Shown: piece after piece, positions 37,009 to 48,867 of the stretch
How positions within the stretch are numbered: position 1 is the stretch's first letter
How the letters are laid out: every line of letters begins with the position of its first letter
Assembly: GCA_033065855.1 (NCBI GenBank)
Contig: JAVXUO010002075.1
Location: 112,018-176,017 of the forward strand
Source of the DNA: Escallonia rubra
Lineage: Eukaryota > Streptophyta > Magnoliopsida > Escalloniales > Escalloniaceae
DNA length: 64,000 bases
Reading direction: 5' to 3'
Made by a program: the position numbers and the translations under genes
The notes under the pieces: generated by a model
What the model saw: the letters and a program-made list of their open reading frames with translations, nothing else
The model's database searches: none
What the model was told of the DNA's origin: nothing

Positions 37009-39309
37009 CTAACACTCTTCCTCATCATCGTCCTCCTCGACCATACTGCCAGGTTCGATATCTAACACTTTATAATGGTTTCTTTTGTCATGATCAGTCA
37101 TCTTATTACACAACGCACACTTTTACAATTTTTTTTGACCCGTTGCTTTTTCAATCGGATTCTTCATGCGTATTTCTCGTTTTCGCCCTTTTGTTTGATA
37201 AATAATTGGATAAAAAATGTCGTCCTCCTCACCTTGCATGCTAGTGCCGTCAATGACTGGCTGTTTGGCTCGATTGAATCTACCGGTTGGGGTCGTCCGA
37301 GTAGTTGGAGTGTCCCGTCTTTCTTGTAATGCCATCCTAAACTATTTTTGCTTAGCCTTATCCCGTGCGGTTGCTTCAACTTGATACATGTACCCATCAA
37401 ATGTTGACGCTGCATCCAATGATAAACCGTGCATGATGTTACAAAGGTGATTATATCGCAGCGACTCAGATTGCTTGAAATCAACTGAAACATTGGGCAC
37501 GTAAGGAATGTGACCGTGGACTCTATTGGCTTCCTTCGTCCACCGTTCCAAGATATACTGTGGAGGGATTTCACTTGCATTCTTGGCGCTCAAAACCCTC
37601 AACGCGTGTCGACAAAGTATACCTTTATGCTCAAACAGTTGACAGTTGCAATTTACCAACCCGGTGTCCATACATTTAGCTACGGTAAAATGTCTTATGT
37701 TCCTCGGAGCCGACGAAGAGCACGGATTGGCAAAATTCGTCACATTTGTCAAAGCATAAACCTTGAGATCTCTGGTGGAATACTCGTGCAACTTTGTCAT
37801 GCCATATTGATTCGACTTTAGTAGTTCCTCTTGAAACTGTCAAAACATTTCCTTGGTATAGACTTGAGCCGCATGAGCCTCCAAAGGTGAACAAAGTAGT
37901 ATGGCTCTTTCTCTGTAAACTGTAGCCGCGTCGGCTTCTCTCTCACGGTACAATTGCCTGTCAATGGCTTTCTGCATCTCTAGTACAAACTCCGCTATAC
38001 TTGAAGACTGGCCTACGTACCCATCAAAGAATGAATTCATAGCTTCACTTCTCGAGGTCGTAGTCATTCCGACTGCAAAAAACTTCTTGGTGTAGGCACC
38101 GACTCACTGTGTCTTGATCTCATACAACGATTGTAACCATCCATGATTGTGCAAACCGTAGTCATCCATTAATGTGGCCCACCTCTCCTCGAACACGTCT
38201 ACCGTCAACGATTTCTTCACACATGTATTAAAGTCAGTCTTGAATGACGGATGGTTTGCATATACATTGTGAAGCCGTTCGGGATATTTGTTGCTTATGT
38301 GCCATGTGCACAGGCCATGGTGAGTATCTGGAAGGACCTTAGCGATTGCATTTTTCATTGCCAGATCTTGGTCGGTGATGATGGTCTTTGAAGGAATATG
38401 ATACATTGCTTAAAGCCACGTTTCAAATAACCACGTAAATGACTCCTCCGTCTCATCCCTAAGCAGGGCAAAGCCAAGCGAGATTGACTGATAGTGGTGG
38501 TTCACCCCGGTGAACGGAGCAAAAGGCATAGAGTACTTATTGGTGCGGTATGTGGTGTCAAACGTCACAACATCCCCAAAAATTTGGTAAGCAGCTCTAG
38601 AACGGGGGTCCGCCCAAAATATAGTACTAATGCGGTTCTCATCATCCAGTTGGAGACTGTAGAAAAATCCAGAATTCTCACTCTGAAGGCACCTGAAGAT
38701 ATCAAGTGTAGCTTGAGAATCGATCTGACCGAAAGACTCTCTCCTCTGAGCACGAAGTTCATTTCGAAGGTCTACTTCGTTGAAACTCAACTTGTCAATC
38801 CCCCCAGCCTGGCTTGAGAAAACCCCCATCATCTTAGAAGGTGGAATTTTAGCCTCGGCCATTGTAAAAATCAGTTGTCTGTGTGCCGCGCTTATTTCTC
38901 GGTGTTGATGAATTTGACCAATCTTACTAGGGGTCATCAACTGATGATTATGGCTCAACTCCACTCCCGTCACAACCCAATGGTTTTCATTTTTCCGGTG
39001 TACTACATACACATGGGCTTTGCAGCCGGTACCCGGAAATGTGTCCCGTTTTCTTTGTCTTGTTGTCCCTTCGTCACTGATCCGAACGACCGGGGGTACA
39101 TGCGGTGCTCCTCTATGACACTCAAATAGTCTTCCACAAATTTGATCTGTATTCGCCCGTTTTCTAGTCGTCTTAGTTCTAATACCGAAACCTATCATTT
39201 TCGAATATGCTCTATAGTATGCTTCAACTTCGTCCAGTGTTTGAAAAACTTGACCCAAGTAAGGTGGATCAGAACCTTCACAAAAATTATTTCCTCCAGT
39301 TGCATCCAT
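37009..39309 (-). pseudogene. E2 MULE transposase, five nonsense codons
   Basis: Homologous along its length to the intact E3 transposase: FAR1-type N-terminus, MULE domain with DTTYRTNKYS, ITDQDLAMK and CTWHISNKYPERL, SWIM finger CNCQLFEHKGILCRH, and terminal CALCNKMTDHDKRNH. Five stops interrupt one continuous frame, with no frameshift: 38410-38412 (Gln in E3), 38104-38106 (Trp), 37840-37842 (Arg), 37342-37344 (Gln) and 37123-37125 (Arg). The first two and the fourth are C-to-T or G-to-A changes. It retains a six-residue segment (NVSVDF) that E3 lacks. E2 can therefore move only with a transposase from elsewhere. Confidence 0.92.
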
Positions 39310-39424
39310 ATTTATACTGAAATCTAAAAAATAAAAATTATATCATTCTCAACAAGTCATAGAATTAAATAAAAGAAGAATAAAAAATATTTAAACGTAA
39401 TTGCTGGAAAAATTTGTATGATGT

Positions 39425-42400
39425 AAAATTATCAAAATAGCCCCCGACGAGCGGCAAATTACCGAAATGCCCCCGGGGGTTCATTATCACCCTAACGTCC
39501 CAAATCAGCTTGAAAACAACCTTTCAGGTGCTTTGCTTACATTTCTGGACTAAGAAGTCCTTTGAAAAACTTAACGCTGCAAAATTACGAAAATACCCCC
39601 TCGGGGCTGCGAATTACCAAAATGCCCCCTGGCATCAAAATATCTGAAAAGTGCTTTGAAACGGGATTTTAAGCTTCCTGAATTCACTCTTTAAAATAAG
39701 TTTTCGGGTGTCTCACACCCTTTCCTGAACTAAAAGTTATTTTAAGGTATGAATTTTAAGCTAGATCCTTCCTAGCAAAATAGCCCCCGATGAACGGTAA
39801 ATTACCGAAATGCCCCTGGAGGTTCACTATCACAATTACGCCCCCGAACCAGCTTCAAAACAACATTTCTGGACTAAAAAGTCGTTTGGAAAACTTGGCG
39901 CGGGAAAATTACCAAAACACCCCTCGCGGGGTGGCAAATTACCAAAATGCCCCTGGCATCAGGAAAAATCTCAAAAGTGCCTTAAAATGCTATTTTACGC
40001 TTCCTGAGTTCATTCTTGATCTAAAAAGTATTTTACGGATTTTTAGCGCAAAAATCGCAAAACGGTGTCAGGATCGAGCGTTTAAGAGTCCGTTCGGCCA
40101 AAAAATAGCTAACGGCTTCCGAATGGCCCAAATTCCTGGGGCCTGGAACTTCCCAACATCCTAGGGTTCTCATAAAAGTTTCGCGCGAAATCGCGCTAGC
40201 TTGGTATTTTAAATTAGACTGCGAAGTTACAAGGTTCCCCGTATCAGTTAGCCCCTTTACAGTCTTTGGAAAAATCTGAAATTTTTACCTGATATAGATC
40301 TTTTGCAAATAACTAGGGTCTCTTTTTTGCACTTTGGCAAAATCATGCTCTAGCTATTTTTTATAAATTCGTGAAAAAACTGTCATTTTAACGTCCTAAA
40401 AAATCGCTATTGTGGAATCTTTCGAGTGNAATGCCCCTGGGGGTTACCTTTGGCGACAATTACGCCCCCGAACCAGCTTCAAAACAACAATTCAGGCGTT
40501 TTCCTTACATTTCTGGTGTAAAAAGTCGTTTGGAAAACTTGGCGCGGGAAAAGTACCAAAACACCACTCGCGGGGTGGCAAATTACCAAAATGCCCCTGG
40601 CATCAGGAAAAATCTCAAAAGTGCCTCAAAATGCTATTTACGCTTCCTGAGTTCATTCTTGATCTAAAAAGTATTTTACGGATCTTTCGCGCAAAAATCG
40701 CAAACCGGTGTCCGGATCAAGTGCTTAAAGGCCCGTTCGGCCAAAAAAATAGCTAACGGCATCAGAATGGCCCGAATTACTGGAGAATGGAACTTCCCAA
40801 CATCCTAGGGTTCTCATAAAAGTTTCGCGCGAAATCGCGCTAGCTTGGTATTTTAAATTAGACTGCGAAGTTACAAGGTTCCCCGTATCAGTTAGCCACT
40901 TTACAGTATTTGGAAAACTCTGAAATTTTTACCTGATACAGATCTTTTCCAAATAACTAGGGTCTCTTTTTTGTACTTTGGCAAAATCATGCTCTATCTA
41001 TTTTTTATACATTTGTGAAAAAACTGTCTAATTAAGTATTTACCTTTGGCGACAATTATGCCCCTGAACCAGCTTCAAAACAACATTTCAGGTGGTTTAC
41101 TTACATTTCTGGACTAAAAAGTCATTTGGAAAACTTGGCACGGGAAAATTACCAAAACACCCCTCGCGGGGTGGCAAATCACCAAAATGCCCCTGGCATC
41201 AGGAAAAATCTCAAAAGTGCCTTAAAATGCTATTTTATGCTTCCTGAGTTAATTCTTGATTTAAAAAGTATTTTACGGATCTTTCGCGTAAAAATCGCGA
41301 ACCGGTGTTTGGATTGAGCGCTTAAAGGCCCGTTCCGCCAAAAAAATAGCTAACGGCTTCCGAATGGCCCGAATTAGTGGGGAATGGAACTTCCCAACAT
41401 CCTAGGGTTCTCACAAAATTTTCGCGCAAAATCGCGCTAGCTTGTTATTTTAAATTAGACTGCGAAGTTATAAGGTTCCCCGTATCAGCTAGCCCCTTTA
41501 CAGTCTTTGGAAAAATCTGAAATTTTTACCTGATACAGATCGTTTGCAAATACCTAGGGTCTCTTTTTTGTACTTTGGCAAAATCATGCTCTAGCTATTT
41601 TATAAATTCGTGAAAAAACTGTCATTTTAACGCCCTAAAAAGTCGCTATTGTGGAATCTTTCGAGTGTAATGCCTCTGGGGGTTACCTTTGGCGACAATT
41701 ATGCCCCTGAACCAGCTTCAAAACAACATTTCAGGTGGTTTACTTACATTTCTGGACTAAAAAGTCATTTGGAAAACTTGGCACGGCAAAATTACCAAAA
41801 CACCCCTCGCGGGGTGGTAAATTACCAAAATGCCCCTAGCATCAGGAAAAATCTCAAAAGTGCCTTAAAATGCTATTTTATGCTTCCTGAGTTAATTCTT
41901 GATTTAAAAAGTATTTTACGGATCTTTCGCGCAAAAATCGCGAACCGGTGTCCGGATCGAGCGCTTAAAAGCCCGTTCGGCCAAACAAATAGCTAACAGC
42001 TTCAGAATGGCGCGAATTCCTGGGGAATGGAACTTCCCAACATCCTAGGGTTCCCATAAAAGTTTCGCGTGAAATTGCACTAGCTTGGTATTTTAAATTA
42101 AACTGCGAAGTTACACCGTTCCCCGTATCAGCTAGCCCCTTTACAGTCTTTGGAAAAATCTGAAATTTTTACCTGATACAGATCGTTTGCAAATACCTAG
42201 GGTCTCTTTTTTGTACTTTGGCAAAATCATGCTCTAGCTAGTTTTTATAAATTCGTGAAAAAACTGTCTAATTAAGTTTTCACCTTTGGCGACAATTACG
42301 CCCCCGAACCAGCTTCAAAACAACATTTCAGGTGGTTTACTTACATTTCTGGACTAAAAAGTCATTTGGAAAACTTGGCGCGGGAAAATTACCAAAATAC

Positions 42401-45400
42401 CTCTCGCGAGGTGGCAAATCACCAAAATGCCCTTGGCATCAGGAAAAATCTCAAAAGTGCCTTAAAATGCTATTTTACGCTTCCTGAGTTCATTCTTGAT
42501 CTAAAAAGTATTTTACGGATCTTTCGCGCAAAAATCGCGAACCGGTGTCCGGATCGAGCGCTTAAAGGCCCGTTCGGCAAAAAAAATAGCTAACGGCTTC
42601 GGAATGGCCTGAATTACTGGGGAATGGAACTTCCCAACATCCTAGGGTTCTCATAAAAGTTTCGCGCGAAATCGCGCTAGCTTGGTATTTTAAATTAGAC
42701 TGTGAAGTTACAAGGTTCCCCGTATCAGTTAGCCCCTTTACAGTCTTTGGAAAAATCTGAAATTTTTACCTGCTATAGATCTTTTGCAAATAACTAGGGT
42801 CTCTTTTTTGTACATTGGCAAAATCATGCTCTAGCTATTTTTTATAAATTCGTGAAAAAACTGTCATTTTAACGCCCTAAAAAGTCGCTATTGTGGAATC
42901 TTTCGAGTGTAATGCCCCTGGGGGTTACCTTTGGCGACAATTACGCCCCTGAACCAGCTTCAAAACAACAATTCAGGCGTTTTCCTTACATTTCTGGACT
43001 AAAAAGTCGTTTGGAAAACTTGGCGCGACAAAATTACCAAAACACCCCTCGCGGGGTGGCAAATCACCAAAATGCCCCTGGTATCAGGAAAAATCTCAAA
43101 AGTGCCTTAAAATGCTATTTTACGCTTCCTGAGTTCATTCTTGATCTAAAAAGTATTCTACGGATCTTTCGCGTAAAAATCGCAAACCGGTGTCCGGATC
43201 GAGCGCATAAAGGCCGTTCGGCCAAAAAAATAGCTAACGGCTTCAGAATGGCCCGAATTGCTGGGGAATGGAACTTCCCAACATCCTAGGGTTCTCATAA
43301 AAGTTTCGCGCGAAATCGCGCTAGCTTGGTATTTTAAATTAGACTGCAAAGTTACAAGGTTCCCCGTATCAGTTAGTCCCTTTACAATATTTGGAAAAAT
43401 CTAAAATTTTTACCTGAAACAGATCTTTTCCAAATACCTAGGGTCTCTTTTTTGTACTTTGGCAAAATCATGCTTTAGCTATTTTTTATAAATTCGTGAA
43501 AAAAATTGTCTAATTAAGTTTTCACCTTTGGCGACAATTACGCCCCCGAACCAGCTTCAAAACAACATTTCAGGTGGTTTACTTACATTTCTGGACTAAA
43601 AAGTCTTTTGGAAAACTTGGCGCAGGAAAATTATCAAAACACCCCTCGCGGGGTGGCAAATCAGCAAAATGCCCCTGGCATCAGGAAAAATCTCAAAAGT
43701 GCCTTAAAATGCTATTATACGCTTCCTGAGTTCATTCTTGATCTAAAAAGTATTTTACGGATCTTTCGCGCAAAAATCGCGAACCGGTGTCCGGATCGAG
43801 CGCTTAAAGGCCCGTTCTACCAAAAAAATAGGTAACGGCTTCGGAATGGCCCGAATTACTGGAGAATGGAAATTCCCAACATCCTAGGGTTCTCATAAAA
43901 GTTTCGCGTGAAATCGCGCGAGCTTGATATTTTAAATTAGACTGCGAAGTTACAAGGTTCCCTGTATCAGTTAGCCCCTTTATAGTATTTGGAAAAATCT
44001 AAAATTGTTATCTGATACAGATCTTTTGAAAATACCTAGGGTCTCTTTTTTGTATTTTGGCAAAATCATGCTCTAGCTATTTTTTATAAATTTGTGAAAA
44101 AACTTTCATTTTAACGTCCTAAAAAATCGCTATTGTGGAATCTTTCGAGTGTAATGCCCCTGGGGGTTACCTTTGGCGACAATTACGCCCCCGAACCAGC
44201 TTCAAAATAACATTTCAGGTGGTTTACTTACATTTCTGGACAAAAAAGTCGTTTGGAAAACTTGGCGCGGGAAAATTATGAAAACACCCCTCGCGGGGTG
44301 GCCAATTACGCAAATGTCCCTGGCATCAGGAAAAATCTCAAAGGTGCCTTAAAATGCTACTTTACGCTTCCTGAGTTAATTCTTGATCTAAAAAGTATTT
44401 TACGGATCTTTCGCGCAAAGATCGTGAACCGGTGTCTGGATCGAGCTCTTAAAGGCCCGTTCAGCCAAAAAAATAGCTAACGGCTTCGGAATGGCCCGAA
44501 TTCCTGAGGAATGGAACTTCCCAACATCCTAGGGTTCTCATAAAAGTTTCGCGCGAAATCGCGCTAGCTTGGTATTTTAAATTAGACTACGAATGTACAA
44601 GGTTTCCCGTATCAGTTAGCCCCTTTACAGTCTTTGGATACATCTGCAATTTTTACCTGATACATATATTTTGAAAATATCTAGGGTCTCTTTTTTGTAC
44701 ATTGGCAAAATCATGCTCTAGCTATTTTTTATAAATTCGTGAAAAAACTGTCTAATTAAGTTTTTACCTTTGGCGATAATTACGCCCCCGAACCAGCTTC
44801 AAAACAACATTTCAGGTGGTTTACTTATATTTCTGGACTAAAAATTCATTTGGAAAACTTGGCGCGGGAAAATTACCAAAACACCCCTCGCGAGGTGGCA
44901 AATTACCAAAATGCCCCTGGCATCAGGAAAAATCTCAAAAGTGCCTTAAAATGCTATTTTATGCTTCCTGAGTTCATTCTTGATCTAAAAAGTATTTTAC
45001 GAATTTTTCGCGCAAAAATCGCGAACTGGTGTCAGGATGGAGCGCTTAAGAGTCCGTTCGGCCAAAAAATAGCTAACGGCTTCAGAATGGCCCAAATTCC
45101 TGGGGAATGGAACTTCCCAACATCCTAGGGTTCTCATAAAAGTTTCGCGCGAAATCGCGCTAGCTTGGTATTTTAAATTAGACTGCGAAGTTACAAGGTT
45201 CCCTGTATCAGTTAGCCCCTTTACAGTCTTTGAAAAAATCTGAAATTTTTACCTGATACAGATCTTTTGAAAATACCTAGGGTCTCTTTTTTGTACTTTG
45301 GCAAAATCATGCTCTAGCTATTTTTTATAAATTCAGGAAAAAACTGTTATTTTAACCCCCTAAAAAATCGCTATTGTGGAATCATTCAAGTGTAATACGC
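39425..45400. repeat. E2 right-arm higher-order tandem array, nine units of 597/644 bp
   Basis: The inverted marker ends (CCCAACATCCT) fall at 40162, 40806, 41403, 42046, 42643, 43287, 43885, 44530 and 45126. The spacings are 644, 597, 643, 597, 644, 598, 645 and 596, a strict alternation of two unit types. Bases 39425-39800 are a more diverged partial unit. A single undetermined base (N) is at 40429. Short frames read through the units are not genes. Confidence 0.95.
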
Positions 45401-45867
45401 CGATTTGTAAAAACATAAATATGACGGCCTAAACACGAATATTATACTATGGTAAGAACAATTTAAGCGTAACACAATTTAAACAATCGATTGGTAAGAA
45501 CAAATTGAAAAATACTTACTTGTTTTAACTTGATATATTTAAAGAAAAATCCACCGATCTTCTAGCGGTTATCCACCGATCTTCTAGCGTAAATTTTTTT
45601 TGTTTGTATGTAGGTGAGACAGGGAGAATGAGGAGAGTGGAAGAAATGATTCGGGGAGGAGAGATTTTATACAGAGAAAAGTGATAGAGGCAGAGAAGAA
45701 AGAAGACAAGTCTGTGAGTGAACAATAAGGAGAGGGGGGGGGGAATGACACGTGGGGGTGGGGGGTAGGGTGGTAATGACACGTGGGGGAAAGGGGCTTC
45801 ACGGGTGGGGGAAAGGACATAGGGGTGGGGGCAAGGGGGTGGGTCACGGATGGAACAATGAAGATGC
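45401..45867. other. E2 right arm: AT-rich then G-rich segment
   Basis: Inverted counterpart of 29301-29780: an AT-rich part followed by G-rich runs from about 45730. No gene seen. Confidence 0.5.
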
Positions 45868-46715
45868 CAACCGCAACTCTTTGTTGCGGTTGGGCTTAAT
45901 TTATGTGTGGGGGTGGGGGTGGGGGTGGGGGCGGGGGGGGGGGTGGGGGTGGGGGCGGGGGTGGGGGTGGGGGCCACGGGTGGGGAAAGGACAGAGATGC
46001 CAACCGTAACTCTTTGTTGCGGTTGGGATTAATTTTTGGGTGGGGGTGGGGGCCACGGGGGGAGGGGGTGGGGGCCACGGGGGAAGGTCACACTGATTGC
46101 CAACCGCAACTCTTTGTTGCGGTTGGGTTAATTTTTGGGTGGGGGTGGGGGCCACGGGGGAAGGCACACTCATTGCCAACCGCAACTCTTTGTTGCGGTT
46201 GGGGAAAGAAAAAGGAAAGGAAAAAAAGGGAAAGAAGAAAGAAAGAAAAAGGAAAGAAAAAAAAAGGAAAGAAGAAAGAAAGAAATAAAGAAAAATTACA
46301 ATTGAAAAAAAGGTGAACCGCAACTTCTTGTTGCGGTTTGGGGAGGGTGGGGCCCGGAGTGAAAAGACGATAAAGAAAAAAGGAAAGAAGAAAGAAAGAA
46401 AAAAAAAGGGAAAGAAGAAAGAAAGAAAAAAAAAGGAAAGAAGAGAGAAAGAAAAAGGAAAGAAAGAAAAATCTTACGAAGAAAGAAAAAAAAAAGGGGA
46501 AAGAAGAAGGGCATCCACGTTTTTTGACTTTGGTGGGAGGGGGGGTGGGGGGGGGGGGGAGAAGCCACGATTGTGGACTTTTGGGGTAGAGGAACAACCG
46601 CAACACTTTGTTGCGGTCGGCCAAAAAGAGGAAATAATTCCCAACCGCAACAAAGTGTTGTGGTTGTTTTTCTTGTTTAATGCAACCGCTGCTCTTTGCA
46701 GCGGTTTGGTGGGAA
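45868..46715. repeat. E2 right-arm hairpin cluster and low-complexity tracts
   Basis: Seven hairpins of the CAACCGCAAC / GTTGCGGTTG type begin near 45868, 46003, 46101, 46176, 46316, 46596 and 46641. A terminal GCAACCGCTGC / GCAGCGGTTT form follows near 46682. The tracts are GGGGT- and GGGGC-rich (45905-45985) and GAAA-rich polypurine (46200-46510), mirror images of the left arm. Confidence 0.9.
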
Positions 46716-46762
46716 AATAAGATTTTTCCCACCGGTCGATGGGAATCGGCCCCCATATGGGG

Positions 46763-46787
46763 TATATATATATATATATATATATAT
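46763..46787. repeat. (TA)n microsatellite flanking E2
   Basis: A 25-base TA run directly after the E2 right terminus. The left terminus is preceded by a shorter run (28438-28446). Confidence 0.93.
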
Positions 46788-46868
46788 GTTGTGCGATTTA
46801 CATACTTCAAATCTGATTTTATTACTCTTATCATATTTTCATAAAAGTTTTATTTTCAAAATTCAGTT

Positions 46869-47288
46869 TTAAACTAACAATACCATTTTTATATGATCTA
46901 TTTTCCCACTAACCTGACACAGTTTTGCTATACGTTCGTAAGCAAATTCAACCCATTTGCGATTGGAGCTTCGCAGACGGACAAAAATCCCTACCATAAC
47001 TGGTAGTTGAGGGTTGATGAACACACGGGCTCTGAAGAAGCCACGCATTCGTTCATCGCCAGGAGCCCTATCAAAGGCTATAACCTTTCTTGCAAAACTA
47101 GCAATGTCCATTACCAGCTTATGATCCCCATGGTCTTCAGGGATTCCAGAAATATGAACCCAGAGTGGAGTCTCTGTAAGTACAAAGTCTTCCAAGCAAA
47201 TTTCCTGTGACGGCACAAATAGAAAAAGGAGTGCCGCATCAACAGACCATGGTGAATGATCTAGGATGAAATCCCTTTCTTCGACCAT
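46869..47288 (-). pseudogene. LINE ORF1 remnant with DUF4283 domain
   Basis: A 139-residue open frame with the DUF4283 pattern of plant LINE ORF1 proteins: 'DFILDHSPWSVDAALLFLF', 'PLWVHISGIPEDH', 'RARVFINPQLPVMVGIFV', 'WVEFAYERIAKLCQVSGKI'. A usual DUF4283 N-terminal part reads on upstream ('RRAHSKLLTAFDMVEE'). The downstream zinc knuckle and ORF2 are absent: the sequence stops making sense near the E2 flank. It may equally be called a gag-like nucleic-acid-binding fragment. Confidence 0.7.
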
Positions 47289-48860
47289 GTCAAAAGCAGT
47301 GAGTAATTTACTATGGGCTCGTCGAACAATATGCGTACAATCGCCAACACTCTATAGAGATCGCAAGTGATCTTCTAGTGAGTCCGCCTCATATCCCGAC
47401 GGTCGGTCCTGCAACAGCAATGAGCTAGTATTGCGTGGTTATTTGTTGATGGAGCACAAATGCTTCACTAGCTGCAAAAATGGGTCCAAGACAATGTGGG
47501 ATAGACGGGTTTTCTCCACTTCTGCCCACTGTTGAAGATCAAATCAAGACGCACCTCCAACGCGTCATAGTTTGGGTCTTCAGAAATAGCAGGGGAAGTT
47601 AGGAAAGGGGAATAAACAGGTAGGTTGGGGGGGGGGGAGTGTGATTTAAGGACTCCAGGCTAAGGGGCTAGCTGAAGAGCAACCTGAAACAGGTTTTATG
47701 ATAGGGCTGAATTATAAATTCCCAGATCTTAACCATCACTTGAAGGCTTACAAACTGGACAGAGGAAGAATAGACAAATCCCAAATCTATTGGGCAGCTC
47801 CGATATCACGCCTAATCTGGAAAGGAGGCCGATCCTCAGAAGAAACTCTAAAGGCAAATCTTACGATCTAGGATTTATCGTTCGACTGTAACTACTAAGG
47901 CTAAAACCAGAGCGAATATGCTGAGATAGCAAACTGCGAAAACTGTTTTGGGTACGGGTTAATACCGCAGCTAAAACGGCAGAAAGGTTGATCTGCATGA
48001 GCTCCAAATGGCAAAAACCACCGGGAGGCAGAGAGCATGGAGGAGGAGCAGGATACGGGTCAGACAAAGCTCCACGAAGGCTGAGGTGACTCACCGCTAC
48101 CCTGGACTTGCTTTCGCAAGAACTTACTCCTCAGGTCCACGATATTTAGAATGAAGGCAATACATTAAAAGGGCTAAAGCAACGTTGAGAGTGAGTGCTT
48201 TGAAGACAATAGATGTGGATATGGTTCACCTGACTAAGTCACCTGAAATTCAAACAGACACACACTTGAATTTAACCAGACTACAATTGAACCTCCAAAA
48301 GACAAACTGCACTTCAAGAAGGAGCTGCACGGACCTAACCACGCACAACATTAAAGGATCTACTGTTGTTACGGTTTCGCCGTGCCCATGCTGGGCCTGT
48401 GACATGTCACACTCGAGCCAAGACCCAACATCAGTTCAGCATACCGCCTCGATCACTACTATTGTCATCCCACAAACCATAGGTATTGAGTTTTTCTAAC
48501 CATAGAAACTGCAATTAAGGAAACCCAGCTATAAAAGTTAAAGGTTGATCATGGAGTTGGGCTTGATAAAATCTCCTACATGAGTATCCAACATTCTTGA
48601 CTATATCCATACGACGATAAAGATTTATTTGTGCATTTCAAGTAGCCATATCCTTGTGTCCAACAGTATGCACCTAATTCACATACGATGTAGTATGTGG
48701 TCCAATGTCATAACACATAAAAAGAAGCTTCAACCTTGAATATCAACAGAGAAATCCTCTGTACGAAGGAGAATTTTATTGGCGTAGAGTAGGAGCCAAC
48801 TCAGTGGAGGTACATATAAAACTCATGGAAGGACATCTGATTAGTTCGGAGATATGGCAA
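47289..48860. other. Unassigned sequence between LINE remnant and SDR gene
   Basis: About 1.6 kb. The part up to about 48100 may be the 5' region of the LINE on the minus strand, since it ends in purine/GC-rich sequence with no stops for 77 codons (47861-48094, minus). The rest shows nothing I recognise. The last 200-300 bases are probably the SDR 3' UTR. Confidence 0.4.
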
Positions 48861-48867
48861 TTACGCC

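Larger units (their letters stand above)
28447..46762. mobile_element. Giant MULE 'E2' (18.3 kb) with tandem-repeat arms
   Basis: The left end starts CCCCATCGACCGGTGGG. The right end, read inverted, starts CCCCATATGGGGGCCGATTC and then reaches the same CATCGACCGGTGGG; an 18-bp deletion between CCCAT copies explains the shorter left end. Both sides are flanked by tatatatat (28438-28446 and 46763-46771), a good 9-bp duplication. The arms are inverted copies but differ in length: about 4 kb left and about 7.3 kb right. Each holds hairpins, polypyrimidine/polypurine tracts, C/G-rich runs, then ~600-650-bp tandem units. The core carries PMD-ULP1 (+), a 167-bp array and a dead transposase (-). It interrupts the copia leader. 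Confidence 0.88.

Noticed and set aside
37510-39327. Plus-strand frames opposite the E2 and E3 transposases (also 58678-60912)
   Set aside because: Shadow frames of the minus-strand transposase genes. They are similar in both copies only because the transposases are similar.
30120-45128. Repeated 60-130-codon frames with 'MENLARENYQNTPRGVANYQNAPGIRKNLKSAL'-like products
   Set aside because: One frame per tandem unit of the E2 arms, present in both inverted arms, with varied ends and no conserved start or stop. They look like a coincidental open stretch in the repeat unit. Absence of a clear coding substitution pattern was judged by eye only.
47861-48094. 77-codon minus-strand frame
   Set aside because: No homology seen and no splice link to the SDR gene. 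It is more likely leader sequence of the LINE remnant.
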